Notes: a model not told the origin generated them from the letters alone. Shown: positions 11,680-22,597, counted from the stretch's first letter. The stretch: DNA of 64,000 bases from Hyposmocoma kahamanoa (GCF_003589595.1 NW_020653900.1:3311838-3375837); one strand, 5' to 3'. A program made the numbers and translations.

Positions 11680-12052
11680 TGTTGGTGTTCTAGCTCTTGT
11701 TCGGTGGACTGTATTGTTCAGGTTCTTGATCTGGATCGCAAATGAAACTCTTGATTATTAAAACCAGTCGATTCAATTCGTATTCGTATTTATTACAAAA
11801 ATGTTCCTACTCAAATACCAAGTTAACTCTCTTATCTAGTACAGTGGTTGGCGAGTAGGCGGTCGGCGCGGAGCGCGGGGCGCGGGGAGTTCTCTCATCT
11901 AGTACAGTGGTTGGCGAGTAGGCGGTCGGCGCGGAGCGCGGGGCGGCGGCGACTCCGTACGACGCTGTGAGCGGGATGCGGGGTGCGGGGAACGGCGACG
12001 CGGTCTCGGTTGGGGCGCGGGGCGCTGAGTATGTAGCTCGGTGTCCGTAACA
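11680..12052 (-). mobile_element. Solo LTR with 5-bp target duplication
   Basis: 373 bp that starts TGTTGG and ends GTAACA on the + strand, i.e. TG...CA termini. It is flanked by AGTCC at 11675-11679 and 12053-12057. The related element at 28231 reads CAGTCTCATTATCACC without an insert. A GC-rich part (11850-12050) holds a 63-bp tandem duplication at 11838/11901. On the minus strand AATAAA lies about two thirds along, so the LTR is probably in minus orientation with the GC-rich part as U3. No internal retroviral-type genes are present. Confidence 0.75.
11838..11963. repeat. 63-bp tandem duplication in LTR
   Basis: Two near-identical GC-rich units, each starting AGTACAGTGGTTGGCGAGTA, at 11838 and 11901. 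They resemble duplicated enhancer-type repeats of LTR U3 regions. Confidence 0.85.
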
Positions 12053-12150
12053 AGTCCCATTATCACCAAGAACTCAGAATCTGATGAGAGGATCGCATGG
12101 AAATCGAAAAAAGCCGATAAGAAAACTTGAGAAATCGTTTTTTTTTTTTC

Positions 12151-12820
12151 ACATAATGTGTGATATGTATATTTATATCACACATTATTGTAATTGATAG
12201 TCAATATAATGCAATTTAGGGTAGGGCCAGACCAGTGTAATTTTGAGAGTTTTGTTAGCATTAGTCGCGTGCAGTAGCAGGTACCTATCATAAAAAAAGT
12301 ATAAACGATGAACAAACTACTACTACAGCCTAAATTTTCTCTTAAAAGAATGATTAATGTGTTGATTATACAGTAGACTTGTATATTTGTAACCCAGTTT
12401 CCTGTTCAAAAAGGAGTACCAGCAGTGCGTGAATCACAATAAATAACACAGCAGCAGCGCTTTACAATACATGCGACAGCGTAATTAGGGCGTTAGCCAC
12501 TATCACGTGGAAATCAACAATGCTCTACCACCTTTAAACTTGTTGTTGCGCTCAGGGTTGCCACAGCTACAAAGCGCTTAACAAACGGTGTGTAACCAAA
12601 AGAATTAACCGAAGCAAAAAAATAATTTACTAAAAAACAATTTTTGAATTTGAAAATTTAAATTCTTAAATTCCATTAAAATTACCGCAACAATTTTGTG
12701 TCTGTAATATCGAAATTCAAATTGGTTCATTTTTAAACATAGAATCTCTCATTTTTAAATCTTCGTTAGAATTTTATTAAACATTACGTCTTTATAACAT
12801 TAATTTACATAATAATGTGC
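12151..12820. other. No supported feature
   Basis: AT-rich. A piece near 12222 resembles 1140-1170. No frame of interest. Confidence 0.3.
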
Positions 12821-12945
12821 CAGACAACCACACCAATTACCTGATATCTAATTAAGGAATTACCTGTACTGCACCAATTTAGAAACGACAATTTCCCAAA
12901 TTGGTATTACTGGGAATAAAATCCGGCGAATAAAATCACCTCATC
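12821..12945 (-). mobile_element. SINE-C fragment
   Basis: Body words TGCCAGACAACCACACCAAT and CCCAAATTGGT match the minus strand of the SINE-C at 36766-36990. The tRNA head is lost. Confidence 0.5.
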
Positions 12946-13884
12946 TTAAGTTACGGAATAGTCCTTTGGAGAAATAGAGTACTGAGAGCTGCAGACCGTA
13001 TTTCAAACAATTTAAAATCTTAACTATAGCTTCCATTTATATTCTCGAGATTTGTAAATTTATAAAACAGCCCCCTGACTTCTACTCCAATTTTGACGAC
13101 CTGCCCCAGGGACATACTTTTAGACCACCCACGCAATAGATTGCTTCTGCTACAATCTCAGCTACAATTACACAGCTCAGTTTCCCACTCAAGGTCGGTA
13201 AAGAAATTCAATGGTCTCGGCCAATCATTAAGAACGAGAAAAAATATTCACTCTTTCATAATAAATTGAAATTATACCTAATTAATAAATGTTACTACAA
13301 TTTAAGTAAATACTTTAATGACAAAATATAATATTGTAATAAATTTTAATAATTAAATTGATACATAATAAATAGATATTGAATATGCTGTATTATATTC
13401 ATATTATTGTAATTTATTTTAATCCGAATTTTCTCAGCCAGTTATTTATTTATTTATTTATTCAATATGGTACAATTACAGATATACGAGTCAGATTTGC
13501 TCATAATTACATTATTAGCACACTTTTTTGCGACTGCTATCCAATTAAAATTGCACACAGCTTATACAAAGAAAAAATATGGTATTATGCACAGTTGATC
13601 AACATAACAATACAATAATTTAAAATTAGAGAATAATCAGATTAAATGTAAATGAACAAAATTAAATAATTAAAATAATACATAGAATAAAAATTAAAAA
13701 TTACCTTATCTTTGAAATAATTAATTATTAAAAATATAAATAATACTCAACATCTGGATTACCAAAACACAATAAATTGATTCATAAAAGTAAAAAGAAA
13801 AAATAAATAACATATATTGTACATATACATATTTAATACATTGTACATATTTAATATATATTATACATATATTGATAGTGAACA
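12946..13884. other. AT-rich; possible LINE tail scrap
   Basis: TTATTTATTTATTTATTCAA near 13442 may be the tail of a minus-strand LINE. Nothing else is supportable. Confidence 0.25.
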
Positions 13885-14028
13885 GGTGAAGTTACTAATC
13901 TAAGCCTCGGCCTGCTTCTGCTCTTGTTGTTATCCCTAAGACAGGGCTCATATGTGTAACATTATTTTATTTTAAGACCTTATGTACCATATGAAGACAA
14001 TAAATATATTGAGTATTGAGTATGTAAA
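13885..14028 (+). mobile_element. LINE 3' end with tail
   Basis: The 3' UTR-like text ends AGACAATAAATATATTGAGT followed by a repeated TTGAGTA tail, i.e. an AATAAA signal and a short-unit tail. No coding sequence remains. Confidence 0.5.
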
Positions 14029-14207
14029 TATTATTTCGTTATCATAAATACATTATACATTTGTTGGTGAACGGTAAAGGAACTTGAGTTCATATTTTGG
14101 AATTTAGATGTTAAAAATCACGCAATAGTAAAAGACATTAAATCCTCGTAATGTGCTTTTTATTTAATATTTTTTTTATGACACCAAGCGCCAAAACGAA
14201 TGAGATG

Positions 14208-14470
14208 TTGAAGTTTGGATATTATTTAGGACACTTCAGTTACAAGCTCTTTTGCGTATTTTCGAAGTGTAGTTCTAGGAATGTAATAATAATGAATATG
14301 ACATTTGTGTATAAAGGGTTATGAGTAAAACTCTAACAACCTCATAGGACTATGTTACTGACATCATAAACAACGACTTGAAATTTAAATGAAATAAAAT
14401 GGTTAACTGGTCATATTTTTGAAACTTCATTATAAAATAAATAATGTTTTCATAATTAAAATAGTGTTGA
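14208..14470 (+). repeat. Second copy of 1531-1802 segment
   Basis: Aligns with 1531-1802 (shared ATTTAAATGAAATAAAATGG and many other blocks) and likewise runs straight into R330. Confidence 0.6.
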
Positions 14471-14630
14471 CTTTTTTAAATACCAAGTGATGGGACGAAC
14501 AAGTCGCGCACCTGGTGGTAAGCGACACGCCTGTCCATAGCCATTGCAGTGCCCTCAGAGCTTTAAATCGCACAGATTTGAGGGGCACTGCCACTGCACC
14601 CGTCACCCTGTGACATAAGAAGACAAGCCT
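14471..14630 (+). repeat. R330 copy, 5' half
   Basis: Clear from ATACCAAGTGATGGGACGAA to CACCCTGTGACATAAGA; the 3' half is absent. Confidence 0.7.
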
Positions 14631-14720
14631 AATTAAGAGTTTCATTTATAACTTACAGTAACAAAAATTACTATTTGTCACTTCAGGTTATTTAACTCTC
14701 ACCTACAAATATCGCCGGTG

Positions 14721-14960
14721 TTTTGTAGAAAGGGCTAAAGCGCCATTTGGAAAAAAGTTTCAATGGAGAATGTTAAAGTTTTCCACAACTGTTTTAAAAT
14801 ATTCACGTCCTGTTTTAAATCAAATTTTTAAAACTTAAACTTAAGTAATCAAAATTCAATTTTAAAACAGGACGTAACAGTTTTGAAACAGTTGTTAAAA
14901 CCTAAAACTTGCTCATCAGAAAAAAAAAATCGAAATGGCGCTTTCACTCTTTCTAAAAAA
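14721..14960. mobile_element. Foldback MITE of about 240 bp
   Basis: The ends TTTTGTAGAAAGGG and CTTTCTAAAAAA are inverted. Both arms carry the GCGCCATTT block and a long second pairing (CCTGTTTTAAA against TTTTAAAACAGG). Almost the whole unit can fold on itself. No coding content. Confidence 0.65.
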
Positions 14961-15381
14961 TAAGAACGAAATGACTGAAGATTAGACTGTTCACAAGAGA
15001 ATAATATTGCCACCGGGAATCTAATTAAAATCCTTGTGTTCTAGCGTCATAAAGGTTTATAAATTTACAAAGAATTTGTTCAACCCTAAAGAAAACAAAA
15101 AATGAAGCTATTACTATGTAGTTATGATTTTCATAGTGTTTAACGTTGTTTACAGTATTTCGAGGAACTTACTAATGGCATGTGTTTCGCTCAAATGTTT
15201 GTACAAAGAATTAACTGTCTATTGAAAATTTTATCGTTGTATGTTCCAATCGTAAATACCGTATAAATATTTTATATACACGAGGTCGCAAAGGGCACTA
15301 CAATCTTAAAGTTGTTGTTATCATTTATACGAAGAACCAGCGACTGTTTGCCAAACCGGGGCTACCACCATCAACTTCTTT

Positions 15382-15513
15382 TTATAACACCAAGTTACGG
15401 GTGACAGGATACGACTGTTCATAACACTTGCAGTGCCACTCAGAGCTTTAAATCGCAAAGATCTGAGAGGCACTGCAATTGCGCCCGTCAACCTGAGACA
15501 TAAGTTGACAAAT
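15382..15513 (+). repeat. R330 fragment
   Basis: Contains GCAGTGCCACTCAGAGCTTT paired with GAGAGGCACTGC, and CCTGAGACATAAGTTGACAA. Truncated at the 3' end. Confidence 0.7.
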
Positions 15514-15914
15514 GATTGGTTAAAATATATGCGGTACTTGACCATTTCCATTCTTTCGCTTTGGTTTTTTGGTTTCTAGCCATTGTTTGGCTTTCATTTG
15601 ACTTAATTGTCATGGATTGTTAACAAAATATAAGGTAAATAGTGGTTGTGTTCCGTCATTATATAATTAGGTCTTAAAATCTCGTATCTATTACTTAGGC
15701 CATTCGGCAAAGCCTCCTGGCCTAAATGCGGTACTCGCCTTTAATGAACCCTTATTAAGTAAGCAACGATTGCATAAAATACTATTTAGGTTGTAGAAAA
15801 ATGTGTCGTAGATCATATCTACCGCTTTTTAATGGACCATTCTAACGTGTTTTTTCATATAAAATTTTACTATGAAAATAATATATTTAACATAGCTACT
15901 AATCCTAGTGAGAG

Positions 15915-16200
15915 AACTACTACTAGTTACTTCTTAACCAAGAGGTTGAGTATTCGAATCCTTGTGGTGGCATGTCTATAATTTCTTGGTTACGTACTTG
16001 TAGGTATTTGTACCTTTCTCTAACGGTAATGGAAAACATTGCGATGACACCTGCACGTGAACGAAGGTTGACAAACCTTGGAAAACACGTAAAGTCCGCA
16101 TACCACATAGGGCCAGCGAGACTGACGAGGACCTAAATCCTTTTCTTGTGGTAGACCCATGCTCAGCAGTGGAACGCATAATAAGCAAAACCTTTAATCG
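15915..16200 (+). mobile_element. SINE-B copy, diverged
   Basis: A decayed B-box-like TATTCGAATCC lies near 15951. The later body matches other SINE-B copies: GACAAACCTTGGAAAACACG and ATGCTCAGCAGTGG. Confidence 0.5.
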
Positions 16201-16514
16201 TATTTATAGTGAATTATATTTTTCGTTGAATAAATACGAGCTCCAATTCACTGTCAGTGTGAATTTATTATTAAAATTATCATGGCAAAGATAAATAAGT
16301 CAATGAAATGAATTAAGCCGCTGCACGCGCTGGCTGAAAATTGAAAAATCCAATGTTCTTCTTTTAAAACTGAAAAGCAATTGCTTGTACATTTTAACAT
16401 TCAAAATTAATTTCAGTTGAAACTACTGGCTGGAAATAAATAATAATGTTCGATTTTTAAAAATTAAATGCAATGCTACAGGTGCGCAGCGCTCTGTGCG
16501 AGGGCCGACGACGA

Positions 16515-16560
16515 TTCGGCAGTCGCCCCGCGAACTCTGTCTGTCGCGGACGTGTGTGGA
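16515..16560 (+). promoter_or_regulatory. Candidate Inr+DPE core promoter
   Basis: GCAGTC at 16519-16524 matches the arthropod initiator TCAGTY at five of six bases. Taking the A at 16521 as +1, the downstream promoter element GGACG falls at 16548-16552, exactly +28 to +32, and fits RGWYV. No TATA box is seen at -30, as expected for DPE promoters. The surrounding 16490-16560 is strikingly GC- and CpG-rich within AT-rich DNA. The spacing is seen; function is inference. Confidence 0.5.
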
Positions 16561-16900
16561 GTGTAATTGTTCGATATGCGTTCAAATCCCGAACGCGTGG
16601 CAATTTTCAAACTGTGAAACAATAAAATCGTAACAATTTAGTGAAGTGCAGTGGATTTTTGAAAAACTTGTGACTTAAATATTAAAAAATAAGTATTCCT
16701 TAGTTTTTATCTAATCAGACTTAAGTGCGACAAGAATAAAATTTAAAATTGACACTGATAAGATTGTCTATATAGTTATAAGATAATTTGTAATTAGAAA
16801 AGTTTTCGTGTATATTGCTACTGGAATAATTTTAGAGTAGTGAAGTTATTTGGAGATAAACACTTTTGGATCGATACTTGCTGAACAGCTGATGAAAAAT
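16521..16900 (+). other. Candidate non-coding first exon of an unidentified gene
   Basis: About 380 bp from the putative start to a strong splice donor, AAAAT|GTAAGT, with the intron beginning at 16901. The only late ATG is at 16892 (ATG AAA AAT, then the donor), so either the exon is 5' UTR or coding begins with three codons before a phase-0 intron. The leader lacks repeat similarity to anything else in the window, which sets it apart from most GC-rich stretches here. No downstream exon could be identified, so the host gene is unknown and its first intron may span the rest of the window. Confidence 0.4.
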
Positions 16901-17483
16901 GTAAGTAAAACTATGTGTATTAATTATTCAGAATACAAAATAGAAGAATAAAAAATTATAAGCTTAAATGTGTTGAAAGTTATGAAATGTGATATGAAAT
17001 TACATCTAAACAATACATAGCATCTACAATTAAAAAATACTTTATTATTAATTTTCATGAAATTAATCATATTTTCCCCAATCTACGAAGACCCACCGGA
17101 AAATCTGAAACGTGCTACAAACATCAAAATGTTGTATGCACAACAGAAACTTCTTTTATTGGATATTGAATTTTACTATGTAAAGGAGTTTCTTTTGAAA
17201 AATTTTACTTTTATTTGACTTATATTTTGTCATCATTTGTGTATATTTACGTTTTTTTATTACACTCTTGTTATATTGCACTGTTAATACTTTAGTGAAT
17301 TAGCTCAAGAAGTGGATTTTTTTTAGAATCGATGCAGTTCAAATTACTTAATTCCCGTCAAAGATTATTTACTTTTATGAGTAGGGAACAATTTCCAACT
17401 TTCCAAATACATATATTTAAAAATAAACGGAAAAAATAATTGCATATTTTTGTGTAAGAACTGTTTCGTCTAGAACTAGCTCT
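16901..17483 (+). other. Presumed intron start; no other feature
   Basis: Begins with the GTAAGT donor. AT-rich, without recognised repeats or frames. Confidence 0.3.
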
Positions 17484-17782
17484 TTTTTTTATAACATCAA
17501 GTGACGTGACGAACAAGTCGTGTCCGTGATGGTAAGCTACACGACTGTCGATAACAGTTACAGTGCCACTCAGAGCTTTAAATTCCAAAGATCTGAGAGG
17601 CACTGCCACTGCACCCGTCACCCTGAGACATAAGTTGACAAGTCCCATGTGCCTGTAATTTCACCACAACCCTTACCCTTCAAAAATCCGGAACACAGTA
17701 ATGCTGACATTACTGCTTGGCGACAGAAATAAGTAATCTGGCAGCACTACCCTGGACGAACTCTTTCACAAGGAGCTCTAGG
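17484..17782 (+). repeat. R330 copy, full length
   Basis: One of the best copies. Arms CAGTGCCACTCAGA (17561) and TCTGAGAGGCACTG (17592) pair at 13 of 14 positions. A second hairpin, CAGTAATG-CTGA-CATTACTG, lies near 17697. Ends CACAAGGAGCTCTA. No protein. Confidence 0.85.
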
Positions 17783-17786
17783 TCAT

Positions 17787-18828
17787 AAAAATTTTGTCTC
17801 ATTTCGAATTAATTATCTACTTGAAACTTAAAATGAGGCAAGCTTTTTGTGAGCTAGTTCTAATTTTTGTGAGTAGAAACAATTAAATATATTTCATTTT
17901 TATTAGAATCTACTTTAAAATATAATATATTTTTATTGTTTCTCACAATATTCTAACGACTGTTGTATTGACGTGCAACATTTTATGTTCTGTAATAGTA
18001 TAATCTTGAATTTCATAAATTTAGAGTTACAACATTATCGCAATAGCAGTGCGATGTACTGTTGTTTATATTACTGACTATCATTATTATCCATTGTATA
18101 TGAAGTAAAAGATTTTATTTTATTGTAATTTAAAAGTAACTAATTATAAATTCGTTATTGTTGAAATATACAATTTACATAATGTGGTAGTGATGTACGT
18201 AGCAACAGCTAAACCGTAAACAAACATTTAAAAAAATCTACGAATTAAAAACAACAGATACATTTTGTAAGAATTTAAAAATAGAATCATCACACGTTTG
18301 AAAAACGTCTCGAGAAAATTTCTGTGTCGCAGAATGTTAAAAATTTATCAGACTCGTTCAGTGTCATACTGTCCCCAGAAAGTTGTAGACTACGGCATAA
18401 ACCACACCATGTAACACGATTTTTGTTTCTGGGTTATCAATATCATTTTCTAAATGGTTCTGTCATAAAAATATTAAAAAAAACTTTATTTGCCTGCAAA
18501 ATCTAAACTTGAGTGGTCACGACAACGAAAAGTTGAGATTTGCTCTTCACTAAGGAAATGTACTTTTGGATTTCTCTTTATCCAAAGACAAAAGCGAATA
18601 TTATGGTTATTTAAATCGATAGTAAAAATTAAATTATTTCAATGAACATGGGCAAAAAAGCAACATGAAAGCAACAACAACCACAAAATAAGAGGACCAG
18701 AGCAGCTCTGGCAAATACTGAATGAGCAAGGCGAAAGACAGAAATCTATGGAGTAAAATGGCGGAGGCATTTACTCAAAAAGAGGTCCCTAATAATAATT
18801 TATAAATTATTAATCCTAAAATTATTAT
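17787..18828. other. No supported feature
   Basis: About 1 kb of AT-rich DNA. The + frame at 18324-18506 is not recognised. Confidence 0.3.
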
Positions 18829-19079
18829 AATTTTTTTATGACACAAACTGATGGGACTACCAGTCCATAACAGTTGCAGTGACACTTAGAGCTCTAAAAA
18901 TTTGTGAGGCACTACCATTGCGCCCGTCACCCTGAGACGTAAGTTGGAAAGTCCCCTGTGCCTGTAATTTCACCAACGCCCCTACCCTTAAAAACTCGAC
19001 GGCGCGGCGGTAGAAATATGTAAGTAAGGTGACAATACCTCCCTGGACGAGCTCTTTCACAAGTAGCTCTACTGCAGCC
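18829..19079 (+). repeat. R330 copy
   Basis: From TTTTTTATGACACAAACTGA to CACAAGTAGCTCTACTGCAG, with a small internal loss. It directly abuts an RTE relic at 19080. Confidence 0.75.
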
Positions 19080-19343
19080 AAATTTCATCATTCAGCCATA
19101 CGATGCCCACTGCTAGGCCTCCACGACGATCTCCACGACGATCGGTCCTGCGCTGCCCGCATCCATCGGCTTCCCGCTACCTTTACCAGATCGTCTGTCC
19201 ACCTGGTGGGGGGCCTACCCACTGAGCGTCGTCCGGTGCACGGTCGCCATTGAAGAACCTTTCCGCCCCAACGGCCATCGGTTCTCCTAGCTATGTGCCC
19301 CGCCCACTGCCACTTCAGCTGAGCAATTTTTCGAGCTATGTCG
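19080..19343 (-). pseudogene. RTE-type LINE C-terminus, third subfamily
   Basis: The minus-strand translation runs DIARKIAQLKWQWAGHIARR, then RTDGRWGGKVLQWRP, then GRRSVGRPPTRWTDDL. It is homologous, codon by codon, to the end of the intact RTE at 62230-62480 but clearly diverged. It ends in an imperfect ATGATGAAA tail. The reverse transcriptase and endonuclease are missing, so this is a 5'-truncated copy. Confidence 0.85.
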
Positions 19344-19779
19344 GTGCTGCAACCAAATTTATATTTAATTATTATTTTAAGACAAATGTGCGAGTGTATG
19401 TATTATTTAAAATTCACAAGATAATAAATGAGGCTTTATTATTTTTATTATTATTACATTTCACATAACAAAAAACCTAGAAATGTGTCGTTTTGCGCGA
19501 TTATGTCAATAGCAACATGTAGCTATGTAAATAGACAGCTATGCAAATACCACAGTGTCACAAAAGCAAAGTTTCAGGTGTATAGCTATTCTTTTCTACA
19601 TACAAGCTGTTCAATTAAACAAGAAAGCAATACTATCAAACCTGAAGCAAAACCTTTTCGAAAATTTGCTACATAGTGCCATCAGTTATAAAGCAAACCC
19701 ATGCGCAGTAGCTAGACTTATGTAATCTATTAATGATCATGTGTTGGTTTAAAATTTAGGGAATTTGATTTATTGTTAT

Positions 19780-19900
19780 GAGTACGAGAGCAAGGATATT
19801 AGCTCCGGGACACCACACGGGACACACAAATCAGAAATACTTTTATAAAATTCGTTTTCCAAATTGATATTATCGGAAATCCAACCCGAGATCATTGGAC
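19780..19900 (-). mobile_element. SINE-C fragment
   Basis: TTAGCTCCGGGACACC and TTTTCCAAATTGATATT match the minus strand of the SINE-C body. Diverged. Confidence 0.45.
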
Positions 19901-20084
19901 CAATGAGAAATAAATAACACCTTCCTAATTTCACTCTAACAATTTTTCATTTCCTCATTCTTATACAGACTCCCCTTAACCATGGTTTATTTGATCTAAT
20001 TAACTGAATATTTTTACAAAACTCTAACTGAGAACTTAAATATTTCTTCTTCTTATTCTTGTGGTATCTTCTAATAAAGGTTGT

Positions 20085-20215
20085 CTTATATTTAGACGAG
20101 ATATAACGGATCTTTGACGACTTTACCATCACATGACCATGGAGCTTGTAAAGGGCCCGAAATGGTTTGTTTGACAATAACAAATAAACGCAATTTAGAT
20201 CCGAGAAAATGTCTC
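20085..20215 (+). repeat. Penelope-associated repeat arm
   Basis: Contains GACCATGGAGCTTGTAAAGG followed by GCCCGAAATGGTTTGTTTGA, the arm motif shared with 21899-22090, 38985-39070 and 50275-50520. Its link to Penelope elements comes from the endonuclease fragment at 25530-25645. Confidence 0.45.
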
Positions 20216-20350
20216 CTTAAAACTAAGAACTCGAACTGAAACAGGATGTTAAAAAAGCTGATAGCATCTTACTTATATATGGCTATGACAAGGTATATTA
20301 TTTATGCATACTACAATGACTAAACTAATAACAATAAATAACTAAACAAG

Positions 20351-20570
20351 ACGTGGTAGCTTAATGGTTTGACCTACCGCCTCTCAAACAGAGGCCATGG
20401 GTTCGAATTCGGGTTCGCACCTCTCTGAGTTTCTCGGAATTTATGTGCGACATTTAATTTGAAATTTAGTATGAGCTTTTCGATGAAGAAAAGCATCGCG
20501 ATGAAGCCTGTAGTCGAAGAAGGTTTACAACACTCGGGAAACGAGCGAACCCATTTTTCAGTTTCATTGA
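20351..20570 (+). mobile_element. SINE-B copy
   Basis: tRNA-like head with TAGCTTAATGGTTTGACC (A-box region) and GGTTCGAATTC (B-box-like). The body has TTTCTCGGAATTTATGTGCG and a GTCGAAGAAGGTTTACAACA block. Confidence 0.75.
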
Positions 20571-21120
20571 ATTTTCATTCAATATAAGTCAACTCTCTTT
20601 GAACCAGCTTGGTGGACGTAGTCGAATGTATAAAGTTGATGACAATAATTTAACTACCAGACAGAGCGCTGTTCTCAACTACGGTTTGAGACAATAGGCC
20701 TTCTACTGTAACAATTACATTCTCTCATATGATGCTCTATTTCCATTCTACAAAAAGCGGAAAACCTACGAACATCTATCAGTAACTCACAATTGTCACA
20801 ATAATCAATATACATTGTGTATAATTTATGTAGATATTGTTTAAGTAATTGTTATCAAGGGTTATTTGAAATTACATTATATTTATTATTTCATATCAAT
20901 TTGATATATCAAACAATTGTTTTATTTTCTTATCGATTAAATTGACAAAACTCGTTATATTTTCAATGATGTTATGTAAACTCGCACGGCTTATGTGACG
21001 CGAGCAATAATCATTATGCAAACATGTAAAAACGTATAGAGCATATTTACTGAGGACTTCGATAAATCCCTACTTCTGTGGGTATTTAGATTTCATTGAC
21101 GTCCTATTGCTATTACGGTA
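20571..21120. other. No supported feature
   Basis: AT-rich, no recognised repeat or frame. Confidence 0.3.
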
Positions 21121-21389
21121 TTTTTCTTATAACGACGAACAAGTCGTGCGCCTGGTGGTAAGCTCCACGCCTGTCCATAACAGTTGCAGTGCCACTCAGA
21201 GTTTTAAATCGCAAAAATCTCAAAAGCACTGCCACTGCGCCAGTCACAAATAAGTTGGCAAGTCCCATGTGCCCGGAATTTCACAAGCATAAGTGCAACG
21301 CAGTAATGCGAACACTAATGCTTGACGGCAGAAATAGGTAAGGTGGCAGTACCTACTTCCCTGGACCAACTGTTTCACAAGGAGCTCTT
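21121..21389 (+). repeat. R330 copy
   Basis: From AACGACGAACAAGTCGTGCG to CACAAGGAGCTCTT, with small internal gaps. Confidence 0.75.
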
Positions 21390-21429
21390 ATTATCTACTA
21401 CAAGTTAGGAATTCTAATTTTGATATAAA

Positions 21430-21645
21430 CTTCCTCGGCTACCATTCTAAGCAGAACACCTCTGCCAAGCAGAGGTGTCGGGTTCAATTCCCGGGCCCAG
21501 AAAAACATTTGCAATGCGTATATTTATTTATCTAGTGAGTTTGGGTGTAATATGTGGTTGTTTATGCGTGTGTCCATGGCCCACGCGATACAGGGTTCTC
21601 CTAGTGCGGGGCTATGAGTGTATGCGTATTTATTTATATTTATTA
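21430..21645 (+). mobile_element. SINE-A copy, joined to LINE fragment
   Basis: Decayed tRNA head but good B-box-like GGTTCAATTCCC and body. The tail runs into the LINE fragment at 21648. A second scrap of SINE-A tail (GTGCGGGGCTATGAGT) follows the LINE piece at 21862. Confidence 0.75.
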
Positions 21646-21647
21646 TT

Positions 21648-21850
21648 TTTTGCTTCTCATTGCTTATCCAAAATACTGCAGCTTCCTTTCCTTTATAGTT
21701 ATAGAGTATTTTCAGCGTTTTCCTCATTCGACACAGGACTTCAACATTGGTGACCCTTTGGACGCAATATATACCAAGTATACGGCTAAGGATTCTAATG
21801 TTGAGGCCAAGGTCCAACTTTCATTAAATAACAAAAAACTACTTACGAAA
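21648..21850 (-). pseudogene. LINE C-terminal fragment next to SINE-A
   Basis: The minus strand reads VQRVTNVEVLCRMRKTLKIL and later a decayed form of the GHIMR region. This fits the conserved LINE tail V-T-N-x-E-V-L-x-R-M followed by a GH-I-x-R block. A related copy sits at 23757-23966 in the same arrangement with SINE-A. Confidence 0.6.
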
Positions 21851-21898
21851 TAGTGAAAAAGGGTGCGGGGCTATGAGTTTGTGCATTATTATTATTAA

Positions 21899-22090
21899 AC
21901 ATGAATCGTGTATATTTGTTTTTTCAAATGAACCACGTTCCGGGACCTTTACAGGTCCCATGGTTACCTAGTTGATGATGGCTTTATAATCTCAGTCACC
22001 CGTGACTATGGGACCTGTAAAGGGCCCGAAACGTTGGTGAGTTTGAAAAAACAAATACCCCGATTTAGGCACGTAAAAATACTTTCATTT
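21899..22090. repeat. Penelope-associated inverted repeat
   Basis: The left arm CGGGACCTTTACAGGTCCCA and the right arm GGGACCTGTAAAGGGCCCGA are inverted. They are bounded outside by TTGTTTTTTCAAA and TTTGAAAAAACAAAT. A central GTCACCCGTGAC lies between them. Inverted terminal repeats of this kind are known from Penelope-like elements; the assignment rests on 25530-25710. Confidence 0.5.
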
Positions 22091-22214
22091 CCAATTTAAA
22101 AAAGTGTAGTATTTGCCCTGATGACGTCTATAGTTAACTCACTAATGGATTTCCTTTGTAGGTTATTTTACTACTGGGTACAGTTGCCGTCGTTTGTGCT
22201 ATCTACCACGCTCT

Positions 22215-22296
22215 TGCGGTTTTCTACCGCCAAGCAGTAATATGAGCATTACTGCGTTCCGGTTTTGAAGGGTGCTGGTGAAATTCCGCATTGAAC
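22215..22296 (-). repeat. R330 fragment, head-to-head with next
   Basis: Minus-strand piece with CCGCCAAGCAGTAATATGAG and GTTCCGGTTTTGAAGGGTGC. It stops about 5 bp before an R330 copy of opposite orientation. Confidence 0.7.
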
Positions 22297-22300
22297 TATG

Positions 22301-22597
22301 TTTTTTTTACAATACCCAGTGGCGGGACGAATAAGTCGTGAGCCTGGTGGCATGCAACACGCCTATCCATAATAGATGTAGTGCCACCCAGAGCTTTAAA
22401 TCACAAAGATCTTAGGGACACTGCCACTGCGCCCATCACCGTGAGATATAAGTTGATAAGTCCCATGTGCCTGTAATTTCACCAGCACCCTTAACTCTAC
22501 CAAACCCGAACGCAGTAATGTCTGCTTGGCGGCAGTAACAGTACTGCCATGTACCTCCCTGGACGTACTCTTTCACAAGGAGCTCTACTGCTGCTAA
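22301..22597 (+). repeat. R330 copy, full length
   Basis: From TTACAATACCCAGTGGCGGG to CACAAGGAGCTCTACTGCTG. Confidence 0.8.

Larger units (their letters stand above)
11227..12150. mobile_element. AACCGAC-related element interrupted by a solo LTR
   Basis: Starts AACTTTAAAAAAAAGGAGGA and contains a duplicated internal block (TCTCC.TCAATTGC at 11297 and 11447, spacing 150 bp). It resumes after the LTR with ATTATCACCAAGAACTCAG. The same right half occurs uninterrupted at 28220-28345. Confidence 0.6.

Noticed and set aside
11850..12050. GC-rich block read as a CpG island or promoter
   Set aside because: It lies inside an LTR with TG...CA ends and an AGTCC duplication, so it is not host unique DNA.
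12072..12120. CTGATGAG...GAAA resembling a hammerhead ribozyme
   Set aside because: No stem II adjoins CTGATGA and no stem III or cleavage triplet fits. The same text at 28266 also fails.
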